Assembly: GCF_004339525.1 (NCBI RefSeq)
Contig: NZ_SMGE01000001.1
Location: forward strand, 5,704,001-5,768,000
Length of the DNA stretch: 64,000 bases
Reading direction: 5' to 3'
Source of the DNA: Flavobacterium sp. 90
GTDB lineage: Bacteria; Bacteroidota; Bacteroidia; Flavobacteriales; Flavobacteriaceae
Below, one piece after another: positions 25,784 to 33,555 of this stretch; position 1 is the first letter of the stretch; the number at the start of each line of letters is the position of its first letter. The notes under the pieces are model-generated. The model did no database searches. It was not told the origin of the DNA and saw only the letters and a program-made list of their open reading frames with translations. The position numbers were made by a program, and so were the translations under genes.

Positions 25784-26848
25784 TTATAATAAAGATTGGT
25801 ACGAATTATATTGTTCACAAAAATGTTTAGCTTTTTTAAAATCACTTGTGTAATATAATTCATTAATTCCTGATTCTGTTTTAATATGAATTGAACCATA
25901 TAATACAATTGGAATTTTATAATTACCTACAAATCTTTTATCTGGTGAACCATCTTTATTTACTCTATACCAAGTCTCTCCAATAATTTCGGTATCAGAT
26001 GCTATATCTTTAGCTTCTTCTAGAAACCGAGCTTCAGAATAATTCAGTTGGAGATCATTGTAATCAAGGATCGCTATATCTTCTTCGTTTTTAAAATAAA
26101 TTATAAAACTAGGATAAAAATAAAAATCTCCTCCATTAAAATTTTCGAAATGAAAATTCTTTTCAGTTGTTTGTATTGCTGGAATTGACTTAAATGAAAA
26201 ATTCACTTTATTTCTTCTCATGACCGTTTGCGCTGCTGCTTTCGTCTCAATATTTGCCTCGGAATAAGTCATGTCCCAAATTACATCAGAGTTTTTTAAG
26301 GTTGTAAATGAACTGATAAGATCGGAATATTTTTGTTTAAATTCATTAGTTTCATAAACACACTTTATACTTAAATACGATTCTTCTTCAACATTCTTTA
26401 CTGACTCTAAATCATTTTTGCTGTCCTCTAATTGCTCTGTCAATTTTTGGATTTTCTTTTTTAAAAGAAATTTAAAAAAAGAGTTACTAGTCTTGAAGTG
26501 TTGCGCTTGAATCCTCTCGTAATTTAGAGAAAATTTATTAGCTTCATTAGATATAACTTCTCTTTGGAAATAAAGATTAACTATTTGTTCTCTAATGCTA
26601 TCAAAATTTTTAGAATTTAAGCGTTCCGTATTAAAATGACTTTCGATTTTACCATATTCAACTTTATTAAAAAGTTGTTTTAGAATATCATTTGCAGATT
26701 CTCTCCCTTTGTTTTTTGCTTTTTCAAATTTTACAGGATCCAAAGTGGTTTCTTTATTTGGATCGGTACTTTTCCCTATAGTTATTAAAATTTCGGGATG
26801 CACAAAAGGCATATTCTCTATAATATTAGCTTCTGGTTCTGTTTTCAT
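25784..26848 (-). CDS. Hypothetical protein with central coiled coil
   Basis: This 354-residue cytoplasmic-looking protein has three parts. The N-terminal part holds ESANDILKQLFNKVEYGKIESHFN. A long coiled coil follows at about 95-165, rich in Lys/Glu/Leu. The C-terminal domain has FHFENFNGGDFYFYPSFIIYFK and ETWYRVNKDGSPDKRFVGNY followed by KIPIVLYGSIHI. The GSPDKRFxxNxxIPxxxYG pattern looks familiar from other bacterial proteins of unknown function, but I cannot name the family. No signal peptide is present. The gene is alone between terminators and repeats, consistent with an accessory gene. Confidence 0.7.
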   Translation of the reverse strand: MKTEPEANIIENMPFVHPEILITIGKSTDPNKETTLDPVKFEKAKNKGRESANDILKQLFNKVEYGKIESHFNTERLNSKNFDSIREQIVNLYFQREVISNEANKFSLNYERIQAQHFKTSNSFFKFLLKKKIQKLTEQLEDSKNDLESVKNVEEESYLSIKCVYETNEFKQKYSDLISSFTTLKNSDVIWDMTYSEANIETKAAAQTVMRRNKVNFSFKSIPAIQTTEKNFHFENFNGGDFYFYPSFIIYFKNEEDIAILDYNDLQLNYSEARFLEEAKDIASDTEIIGETWYRVNKDGSPDKRFVGNYKIPIVLYGSIHIKTESGINELYYTSDFKKAKHFCEQYNSYQSLL

Positions 26849-27320
26849 ATTTTTACATTTTAAGAACCAAATATATTCAAGCTAATTACAATCTTTTTAT
26901 GGAAAACCGTAATACAAAATTTATATAGTGAAGAAAAAAAGTAAACAAATTTATTGAACACATTCAGAAAAGTATAATTACGTCTTCCCCGCTCTACGAA
27001 GTATTCTTCTTTACGCTGCGCAATCCCGAAAGCCTTCGGGATTGACTTTGCGCCATTTTAAACAAATATAATTGAAAAACAGAAATTTCATAAAGTCTCT
27101 GACTTTAAAATTAATTCTCCAAGAATATTTTTCCTGAATGTAAAAAAATCCAAGACAATAATAAGAACTAACAGTAAGAAAGTCGGCAGACTTCTATCAG
27201 ATTTATAGTTTCTAAGGAACAAAAAAATTGCGCAAAGTCAGTCCCGAAGGCTTTCGGGATTGCGCGGCTTTCATGAGAACATTTTAAAGAGTTCGAGGGA
27301 TTAGAAATTAAAAATCATCC
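26849..27320. repeat. Spacer holding an inverted pair of palindromic repeats
   Basis: The unit GCGCAATCCCGAAAGCCTTC, continuing to GACTTTGCGC, lies at 27,019-27,052. Its reverse complement, with minor changes, lies at 27,230-27,265. Each unit contains the palindrome CCCGAAAGCCTTCGGG or its relative. The roughly 180 bp between them is AT-rich and shows no gene. The arrangement resembles a REPIN or a miniature element of about 250 bp. Confidence 0.65.
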
Positions 27321-28013
27321 CTAAAGAAATAGATTTTTGTCAGCATCCCAGTTCTTCTCCAAAGCTTCAAAATATTCGTTTTTCACACCATCAATTTTTT
27401 GATAAATCTCCCTGCTTACTTTATCCGGAAAAGTGTTTAATTCTGAAAAATTAGCCGTTAAAATCATTCTTCCGCATCCAAACAACACAGAAGCAATACC
27501 AAGCAGTATATCTGTATTTCCCCAATCACTTACTATCATAAATAAAGCTGATGCCGATACTAAAATTACAACCCAGTTTAAATTCCTAAAACGGCTCCAA
27601 TCTATCATTCCGTATTGCGCCAGTGAACTTGCCAGGATAAGATTAAAGAAACCAGCTATAAAAAAGTAAGATAAAAGAACTTCATTTACATTTAGAATAT
27701 TTACAAGATCAAATAAAATTAAAATTCCAGTAATTATTGTAAAAATTCCAGACTGTATAAACAATCCCCAAGCTTCTAATTTTCTTTTATTGGCAATAGA
27801 GAAAAAAATCTCGCAGACACCGTTTATAATCAGCAAAAAAGCAGAGAACCCAATGATGTAAAACTCTATAGCATGCGTAATTAATAATGAGATACACCAT
27901 GTAATGTTAAATAGCAAACCGCTGATGAAAAATATAGAATTAAAGCGAAGTTTTTCAATCATAAATTTAGGAACGCTTTGAACATTGTTTCTTTTTGCCA
28001 TTTTAAGTTTCAT
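27321..28013 (-). CDS. Membrane protein, HdeD/DUF308-like
   Basis: Six hydrophobic segments in three pairs fill residues 20-190 of 230: FFISGLLFNITWCISLLI, FYIIGFSAFLLIINGVCEIFF, GLFIQSGIFTIITGILILF, then VLLSYFFIAGFFNLILA, and so on. The repeated 'SG..GI..G' rhythm resembles HdeD/DUF308 acid-resistance membrane proteins, although similarity is only by pattern. A charged C-terminal tail (EIYQKIDGVKNEYFEALEKNW) is cytoplasmic. An alternative start at the internal ATG 12 nt downstream is possible. No operon partners are obvious. Confidence 0.55.
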   Translation of the reverse strand: MKLKMAKRNNVQSVPKFMIEKLRFNSIFFISGLLFNITWCISLLITHAIEFYIIGFSAFLLIINGVCEIFFSIANKRKLEAWGLFIQSGIFTIITGILILFDLVNILNVNEVLLSYFFIAGFFNLILASSLAQYGMIDWSRFRNLNWVVILVSASALFMIVSDWGNTDILLGIASVLFGCGRMILTANFSELNTFPDKVSREIYQKIDGVKNEYFEALEKNWDADKNLFL

Positions 28014-28134
28014 TGAGTGATTTCTTTAAAATTTAACCTATTATTTTTTACTTGCAAATTTAGCGTTTTGAATGAGAATGCTAAAAATAAAATGTCGCAT
28101 AAACAGGGCTTAAAGTCGCTTTTAAAATCAAGCA

Positions 28135-28165
28135 TAAAAAAATCTGCACCGAAAGATGCAGATTT
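28135..28165 (-). terminator. Rho-independent terminator of the ohr operon
   Basis: On the reverse strand AAATCTGCA pairs with TGCAGATTT around an 8-nt loop, followed by TTTTTTATG. It lies 23 nt past the ohr stop codon. Confidence 0.8.
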
Positions 28166-28187
28166 ATATAATTTGAAGAAATTAATC

Positions 28188-28610
28188 TTAATTATTAGTT
28201 ACCGATAGCTTAACTTCAATATTGGATCTTGTCGCATTTGAATAAGGACAAATCTGATGTGCTTTTTGGGTTAATTCCTGAGCTTCTTCAATAGAAACTC
28301 CTGGAATATTCACATCGAGTTCTGCTGCAAGACCAAAACCACCATCTTCATTCTGTCCGATGCTTACTTTTGCAGCTACCGAAGTTTCACCAGTTTGAAT
28401 TTTCGATTTACCAATGATCAAATTTAATGCGCTGTCAAAACACGCTGCATATCCTGCTGCGAAAAGCATCTCCGGATTAGTAAAGTCATCATTGGCTCCG
28501 CCTAAAGCTTTCGGCATTCTCACCTCAAGGTTCAAAATTCCGTTTTCACTTTTTACCTGTCCGTTTCTTCCGCCTTTTGCAGTAACGCTTGTTGTATATA
28601 ATGTTTTCAT
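28188..28610 (-). CDS. ohr: Organic hydroperoxide resistance protein (Ohr)
   Basis: The 140-residue protein is a typical Ohr. It starts LYTTSVTAKGGRNGQV, has the catalytic cysteine in LFAAGYAACFDSALNL (Cys57) and the second in HQICPYSNATR (Cys121), and keeps the NPEM glutamate at 47. Ohr is a lipoyl-dependent thiol peroxidase that reduces organic hydroperoxides in the cytoplasm. The gene follows ohrR with one base between stop and start, and the nitroreductase gene is the promoter-proximal member. The operon ends in a clear terminator. Confidence 0.95.
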   Translation of the reverse strand: MKTLYTTSVTAKGGRNGQVKSENGILNLEVRMPKALGGANDDFTNPEMLFAAGYAACFDSALNLIIGKSKIQTGETSVAAKVSIGQNEDGGFGLAAELDVNIPGVSIEEAQELTQKAHQICPYSNATRSNIEVKLSVTNN

Positions 28611-28611
28611 T

Positions 28612-29046
28612 TTATTTTTGAATTTTATTTAAAATTTTCTGAACTGTTTCTTTAAGTTCTAATAAATCTTCAGTTGTTAAATTTAATTTTTCCTGCATTT
28701 TTAAGGGAATTTCGCACGCTTTTTGCTGCAAATTTCTTCCTTTATCAGCTAAAAAAACTTCAACGACTCTTTCGTCTTCTTTTTTTCTTTTTCTAATGAT
28801 AAACCCCTTAACTTCAAGTCTTTTCAATAACGGTGTTAACGTACCGCTGTCAAGAAACAGTTTTTCGCCAATTTGATTTACAGTCAATCCATCTTTCTCC
28901 CAAAGTACCATCATCGCAAGATACTGCGGGTAGGTAATATCAAGTTCATCAAGAAATGGGCGGTACAAACCGATAACTTCTTTTGAAATAACGTAAAGCG
29001 GAAAACAAAGCTGGTTTCCCAATATGAGTGGATTATTATCTTCCAT
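28612..29046 (-). CDS. ohrR: MarR-family organic peroxide sensor OhrR
   Basis: The 144-residue protein is a MarR winged-helix repressor. The N-terminal NQLCFPLYVISKEVIGLY holds the peroxide-reactive cysteine (Cys14, the equivalent of Cys15 in known OhrR). The DNA-binding part is TVNQIGEKLFLDSGTLTPLLKRLEVKGF, and the wing is RKRKKEDERVVEVFL. No extra C-terminal cysteine is seen, so it fits the one-cysteine type. Oxidation should release it from DNA and induce ohr. A 30-bp palindrome upstream of the operon is the probable binding site. Confidence 0.93.
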   Translation of the reverse strand: MEDNNPLILGNQLCFPLYVISKEVIGLYRPFLDELDITYPQYLAMMVLWEKDGLTVNQIGEKLFLDSGTLTPLLKRLEVKGFIIRKRKKEDERVVEVFLADKGRNLQQKACEIPLKMQEKLNLTTEDLLELKETVQKILNKIQK

Positions 29047-29070
29047 AATTTATTAAAAAAAAGTAAAAAA

Positions 29071-29703
29071 CTATTTTCTAATGATAAATTCCTCCATAGG
29101 AATTCTTACTTTCTTCATTTGAGAAAGCCAGTCCTTTTCTGTGTCTCTGTAACCCAGATATAAAAGCGTAACACTTTTTAAACCTAATTCCTTTAGATTC
29201 AAAATCTCATCTACTACTTCATTGCTAAAACCTTCAGCAGGAGTTGAATCAATCTTAAGTTCAGCAGCCTGAGCCATTGCCAAACCTAATGCGATATAAG
29301 ATTGTCTTGCTGTGTGTGCAAAATGCTGCTCAGGAGTTTGAGCTCCGTAGATTTGCTTAATCTGATCTGTGTAACTGCTGAAACGACCTCTTGGTAATTC
29401 TCTAACATCTGTATGATGATCATAAACTTTATCGATTTTCTCATTAGAGTAACTGTCCCATGCAGCAAAAACCAATACATGAGAACAATCTCTCATAACT
29501 TCCGGATTTAAGGCACCTTTTACCATTTTCTCTTTCAATTCCTGATTTTCAACTACAATCACACGAAAAGGCTGTAAACCAGATGAAGTCGGAGCTAATC
29601 TTGCAGATTCTAAAATTTTATCTAAATCTTCTTCTGATACTTTTTTTGTTGAGTCATATGCTTTTACGGCATGTCTCCAGTTTAAATCTTCTATTAACGA
29701 CAT
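29071..29703 (-). CDS. NAD(P)H-dependent oxidoreductase, nitroreductase family (NfsB-like)
   Basis: The 210-residue protein is a small FMN-dependent nitroreductase. RHAVKAYDSTKKV (FMN phosphate contacts) and ARLAPTSSGLQPFRVIVVEN start the fold. SYIALGLAMAQAAELKIDSTPAEGF and LKSVTLLYLGYRDTEKDWL end it. It reduces nitroaromatics, quinones or flavins with NAD(P)H. It is the first gene of the ohr operon, 24 nt before ohrR, so it should be induced by organic peroxides. A paralogue lies at 48,123. Confidence 0.9.
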   Translation of the reverse strand: MSLIEDLNWRHAVKAYDSTKKVSEEDLDKILESARLAPTSSGLQPFRVIVVENQELKEKMVKGALNPEVMRDCSHVLVFAAWDSYSNEKIDKVYDHHTDVRELPRGRFSSYTDQIKQIYGAQTPEQHFAHTARQSYIALGLAMAQAAELKIDSTPAEGFSNEVVDEILNLKELGLKSVTLLYLGYRDTEKDWLSQMKKVRIPMEEFIIRK

Positions 29704-29765
29704 TTCTTCTTATTTTATAAATTAAAAATTCTAATACTAAAATTGTTTGAATCAAAACAACAGTA

Positions 29766-29806
29766 CAAATATAGCTAACAATTAAATTGCACACAATTTA
29801 ATTGTT
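29766..29806 (-). promoter_or_regulatory. Promoter and OhrR-like operator of the nitroreductase-ohrR-ohr operon
   Basis: On the reverse strand a TTG -33 element (29794-29796), 20 nt and a TATATTTG -7 box (29766-29773) form a standard promoter. A perfect palindrome lies over the spacer and -33 element: AACAATTAAATTG, 4 nt, CAATTTAATTGTT (29777-29806). Its half-sites, ACAATTAAATTG, resemble known OhrR operators of AT-rich type. Binding there would block RNA polymerase. Confidence 0.75.
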
Positions 29807-29889
29807 GGTTTTTTTTTAAAGTTGAATGTAAAAGTATCTCACAAACACCTAAGTTATTTAATTTCAATAAATTAAACTAGTAATTAAAT

Positions 29890-31029
29890 CTATTTCTTCT
29901 TTTTATTTCTTCCCCACCAAATCAAGAAACCGCTTACAGGAAGCAATGCGCAAAACAGCGCAATAAACGAAGCTAAAATTTTGGTTGGTAAACCATAAAT
30001 AGTGCCTGTATGAATGGCGTAATTACTGTTTCGCCATTTTGCTCCAAGTGTTTTATCGTTATGTGTTACTTTATAATAATTTTCCCCCGAGTGACTATTA
30101 TAAGTATAACTATCAGATTCATCCCAGCCGGAATTCCTTTCATGCTTTACAAAAGTGGTAACAGGAACTGCTTCTTTAGAGATTTTTTCAGGTAGTGAAA
30201 GACCAATAGAAATCCAATTTGGAATTTTATCTTTTGTGTCTTTTACAATATATTCAAACGGATTTAAGGTTTTAATACTACTTTCTTTCGAAATTTCCGG
30301 AGCTTTGTTCCAAACCTTTTCAGGATCATTTCCTAAGATTTTGTAAATTCCGTTTGTCCACCAGTCAAACGTCCAGACCAATCCTGTAATAGCAAAAATC
30401 AGAATAAAGATAAAAGTATAAATACCACCAATATTATGAATATCGTAGTTTTTACGTTTCCATTTTGTGGTATTTTTCCATCTAAACCAAACCCTTTGTT
30501 TTAATGCTGCTTTATTTTTGGGCCACCATAAATAGATTCCGGTCAAAATCAGCATAAAAATAATTAAGGTCGAAAATCCAACGATATAATGACCTATTTC
30601 ATAAGTCAGCAGCAAATTTTGATGCAATATTCTAAGATTAAAAATCCAATCGTATCTTAAATCAACTTCTCCTAATTCTTTACCTGTATATTGATCGATA
30701 TAAATATTACTGTAATTTTCATAATCTGAAAATGCTGTCCAATGTGGTTTTGTATTCTCTTTATAACTGCTAAAAACATAACTTTTTTCTGGATTCTTGT
30801 CAATTATGACATAATCAGCAAGCGGATGCTTTTGCTTAATCACAGCAATAAGACTGTCAAGCGGCACAACATTAGTCTTGACTTCTGGCACAAAAATTTT
30901 ATCGTGATGATACCAAGAAGTTAATTCTGCGTCCCAGACAAAAATACTCGCCGCCAACATGCTTATAAATACAACAAGCCCGGACACAAGTCCGAGCCAT
31001 AAATGTATTTTATTTAAAGTTTTTCTCAT
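29890..31029 (-). CDS. PepSY-associated transmembrane protein (siderophore-iron reductase type)
   Basis: The 379-residue protein has four hydrophobic segments (about 12-34, 145-168, 200-222, 352-372) and the family opening KIHLWLGLVSGLVVFISML. The DRYDWIFNLRILHQNLLL and ITGIYLWWPK regions and the C-terminal SGFLIWWGRNKK are typical of PepSY_TM proteins. Conserved histidines in the membrane segments could bind haem. Such proteins often sit next to TonB-dependent receptors and are proposed to reduce ferric siderophores in the periplasm. The gene follows the receptor gene by 17 nt in the same operon. Confidence 0.88.
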   Translation of the reverse strand: MRKTLNKIHLWLGLVSGLVVFISMLAASIFVWDAELTSWYHHDKIFVPEVKTNVVPLDSLIAVIKQKHPLADYVIIDKNPEKSYVFSSYKENTKPHWTAFSDYENYSNIYIDQYTGKELGEVDLRYDWIFNLRILHQNLLLTYEIGHYIVGFSTLIIFMLILTGIYLWWPKNKAALKQRVWFRWKNTTKWKRKNYDIHNIGGIYTFIFILIFAITGLVWTFDWWTNGIYKILGNDPEKVWNKAPEISKESSIKTLNPFEYIVKDTKDKIPNWISIGLSLPEKISKEAVPVTTFVKHERNSGWDESDSYTYNSHSGENYYKVTHNDKTLGAKWRNSNYAIHTGTIYGLPTKILASFIALFCALLPVSGFLIWWGRNKKKK

Positions 31030-31046
31030 CTAATAATTGTAAAAAA

Positions 31047-33389
31047 TTAGAATGTATAACCAACATTCACAAGGAAATTACTTGGTGCTCCGGTAAAATT
31101 TCGCTGATAATTATAACCGCCAACTAAGTATTTCTTATCAAAAATATTATTGAAATTAACACCAATCGTAAAACGATCTACTTTATAATAAGTCGCAGCA
31201 TTAAAAACTATATAGGAAGGAAGTTGTAATGTACGTACAAATGTTTCTCTTTTAGAAACCTGACTATGACCAATTGCAAGACCTAATCCTTTTATTTTAC
31301 CTTCTGTAAAACTGTATTTTATCCAGCTTCCGCTAATGTTTTTTGGTGCATTTTCTTTTGCAAGTCCTACTTTATTATCAGAATCATCTTTTGTAGACTT
31401 AGTAATTATCGCATTATTGTAAGCATAACTTAGATTCAAACTCCAGTTATTATCAATTCTTCCTGTGGCTTCAACTTCAAAACCTCTTGCTCTCTCCTGC
31501 CCTCTTTGTTCTAACAAATCAGGGTTTGAAGCATCATTAGCACTTACCAATATATTATTCTTTGTAATTTGATATACTGCAGTTCCTACAAAAAGCCTTT
31601 TATTAAAGAATTCTCCTTTTGAACCTACTTCATATAAATTACTCGTCATAGGATCAAAAGGTCCTCCTGAATTTGCGCTGCCAAATATCGAAGCATCCTG
31701 AGCTTCAAATCCAGTGGCATACGTTCCATAAACATTGATATTATCGGCAACACTATAAGTAAGTCCGACTTTTGGCAGTAATGCTTTTTCAGATTTTTTA
31801 CCATCTGTAATTCCTGCCGCTTTATTTTCAGGAAAAGTATAAAACTCTTGTCTTAAGCTTAACAATAACTGAATCTTTTTGTATTTGATTAAGTCCTGAA
31901 CGTAGAATCCGTTAGTGTAATATTCACTTATTTCATTTTCTGATGCAGTAAACTTATACGTTTCAATTGGTCGTATTAGATATGTTGGATTTAATAAATC
32001 AAAATTACTCACATTCCCGGATTCGTTCTCTGCATCTCTTTCATACTTATTAATTTCGCCATTAATATAATCGTAACCTAAAACTGCCTGATGCTGTAAT
32101 TCTCCTGTTTTAAATTTTGAAGAAAAATAGGTCGAAAGGTTATTTCCCTGCTGAATCGTTTTTCGATCATTAAAATACATGGCAATCATTGTAGGCGTAA
32201 TATAACCGTTGAAACCGTGTTCATTCAATTCTTCATCATATCTTACTTTTAAATAAGAAGCATTAAAGGTCAAATGCTCATTAATTACCTGACTGAAAGA
32301 CAAAGTCAATGCTAATGTTTTACTCTTCAGATAATCATTTGGCTGAGCGATATTAAAACCAATTGGAGTCGCAAAAAGATCGGTAGTTCCCTGAATAATA
32401 GTTCTTCCTCTGTCTAGTTTCGTGTCCAGATTAGTATAAACTAAATCGGCATTAAAACGAGTTCCTTCTTTTGGAATAAAGGAAATAGAAGGTGCAATTA
32501 CAATGGATTTATTACTGATTTGATCTCTGTAAGTATCGGCATTTTCATATCCTAAATTCAATCTGTACAAAAGCGTTTTATCATCATTTACAGGGCCTGT
32601 AAAATCAGCAGAAGTTCTAAAAGTATTGAAACTTCCGGTTGTAAACTGAATCGCTTGTCTTGCTTCGTCCAACGGTTTTTTGGTAATCATATTGATTGTT
32701 CCACCCGGACTTGAATTTGCAAAAACAGCAGATGCCGGTCCTTTTATGTATTCTACCCTTTCGATATTTACAAGAAGCGGACTTGTCCAAAAACTGTTTA
32801 CGCCTCGAAGACCGTTGATTAACCTTCCGTTACTATCATTATTTCTAAAACCTCGAATGGTAATATCATCATAAGTACTAAATTCGTTTACACCCGCAAC
32901 GTTTTTCCCAACATCTTTTAAGCGCAATGCCTGTTGATCCTGAATCAATTCTTTGGTTACAAACGATATACTTTGCGGTACATCTATAACTCTCATTTCT
33001 AACTTGGTTGCCGAAAAAGTATTATCGTTTTTATACGATGATTTCTTTCTTCCTGTAACTTCTACAGACTGAAGTTCATTTGTTGTTTCTACTAAAAAAA
33101 CTTCAGGAACCAGAGTAATTTCATTTTCTTTAAGTTCTACGGCAATTTGCTGTGTTTCAAAACCAACAGCCGATATTATTACTATTTTATTTCCGGCTGA
33201 GAGATTTTTTAAGATATACTCTCCACGACTGTCTGTTACAGTTGCTGCCGCATTTTCTTTAATTTTTATATTAACCGTTTCAGAACTGCTGTTTGCAGTT
33301 TTAACTGTACCTGAAATACCTGAGGTTTGGGAAAATATAAAATTACTAACTAAGCAGAAAAAACTACTTATTACAATTTTTTTCTTCAT
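31047..33389 (-). CDS. TonB-dependent siderophore receptor
   Basis: The 780-residue protein has a signal peptide and then a carboxypeptidase-regulatory-like domain (SGISGTVKTANSSSETVNI, about 22-100). A plug domain follows (TFSATKLEMRVIDVPQSISFV, TIRGFRNNDSNGRLINGLRG, GPASAVFANSSPGGTINMIT), then a 22-strand barrel ending in FLVNVGYTF with the C-terminal aromatic residue. It imports a ferric siderophore across the outer membrane using TonB energy. It is co-transcribed with the PepSY protein. A possible Fur-like site upstream would fit iron repression. Confidence 0.94.
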   Translation of the reverse strand: MKKKIVISSFFCLVSNFIFSQTSGISGTVKTANSSSETVNIKIKENAAATVTDSRGEYILKNLSAGNKIVIISAVGFETQQIAVELKENEITLVPEVFLVETTNELQSVEVTGRKKSSYKNDNTFSATKLEMRVIDVPQSISFVTKELIQDQQALRLKDVGKNVAGVNEFSTYDDITIRGFRNNDSNGRLINGLRGVNSFWTSPLLVNIERVEYIKGPASAVFANSSPGGTINMITKKPLDEARQAIQFTTGSFNTFRTSADFTGPVNDDKTLLYRLNLGYENADTYRDQISNKSIVIAPSISFIPKEGTRFNADLVYTNLDTKLDRGRTIIQGTTDLFATPIGFNIAQPNDYLKSKTLALTLSFSQVINEHLTFNASYLKVRYDEELNEHGFNGYITPTMIAMYFNDRKTIQQGNNLSTYFSSKFKTGELQHQAVLGYDYINGEINKYERDAENESGNVSNFDLLNPTYLIRPIETYKFTASENEISEYYTNGFYVQDLIKYKKIQLLLSLRQEFYTFPENKAAGITDGKKSEKALLPKVGLTYSVADNINVYGTYATGFEAQDASIFGSANSGGPFDPMTSNLYEVGSKGEFFNKRLFVGTAVYQITKNNILVSANDASNPDLLEQRGQERARGFEVEATGRIDNNWSLNLSYAYNNAIITKSTKDDSDNKVGLAKENAPKNISGSWIKYSFTEGKIKGLGLAIGHSQVSKRETFVRTLQLPSYIVFNAATYYKVDRFTIGVNFNNIFDKKYLVGGYNYQRNFTGAPSNFLVNVGYTF

Positions 33390-33413
33390 TACTTTTGGTT
33401 GTTAAATTTTGCC

Positions 33414-33445
33414 CAAAAATAAATTTATTTTTATTCATTCTAAAT
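33414..33445 (-). promoter_or_regulatory. Promoter of the siderophore receptor with possible Fur-like box
   Basis: On the reverse strand TATTTTTG (33414-33421) is a good -7 box 25 nt before the start codon. Just upstream, ATTTAGAATGAATAAAAAT (33427-33445) is an imperfect palindrome. Its left half resembles the TTTAGAAT half-site of Fur boxes; the right half matches at 6 of 9 positions. Confidence 0.35.
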
Positions 33446-33555
33446 AAAAATTGAAATTAATTTTAGCAAAAATAACTCACAAATAAAATTGAAAGACTTT
33501 AATTATAGCACATTAAAAAAGAGTTAAGATATATCATACAAACTAGTATTATCTT

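Noticed and set aside
28017..28208. 63-codon forward frame between ohr and the HdeD-like gene
   Set aside because: It runs through the ohr terminator and shows no homology features or promoter.
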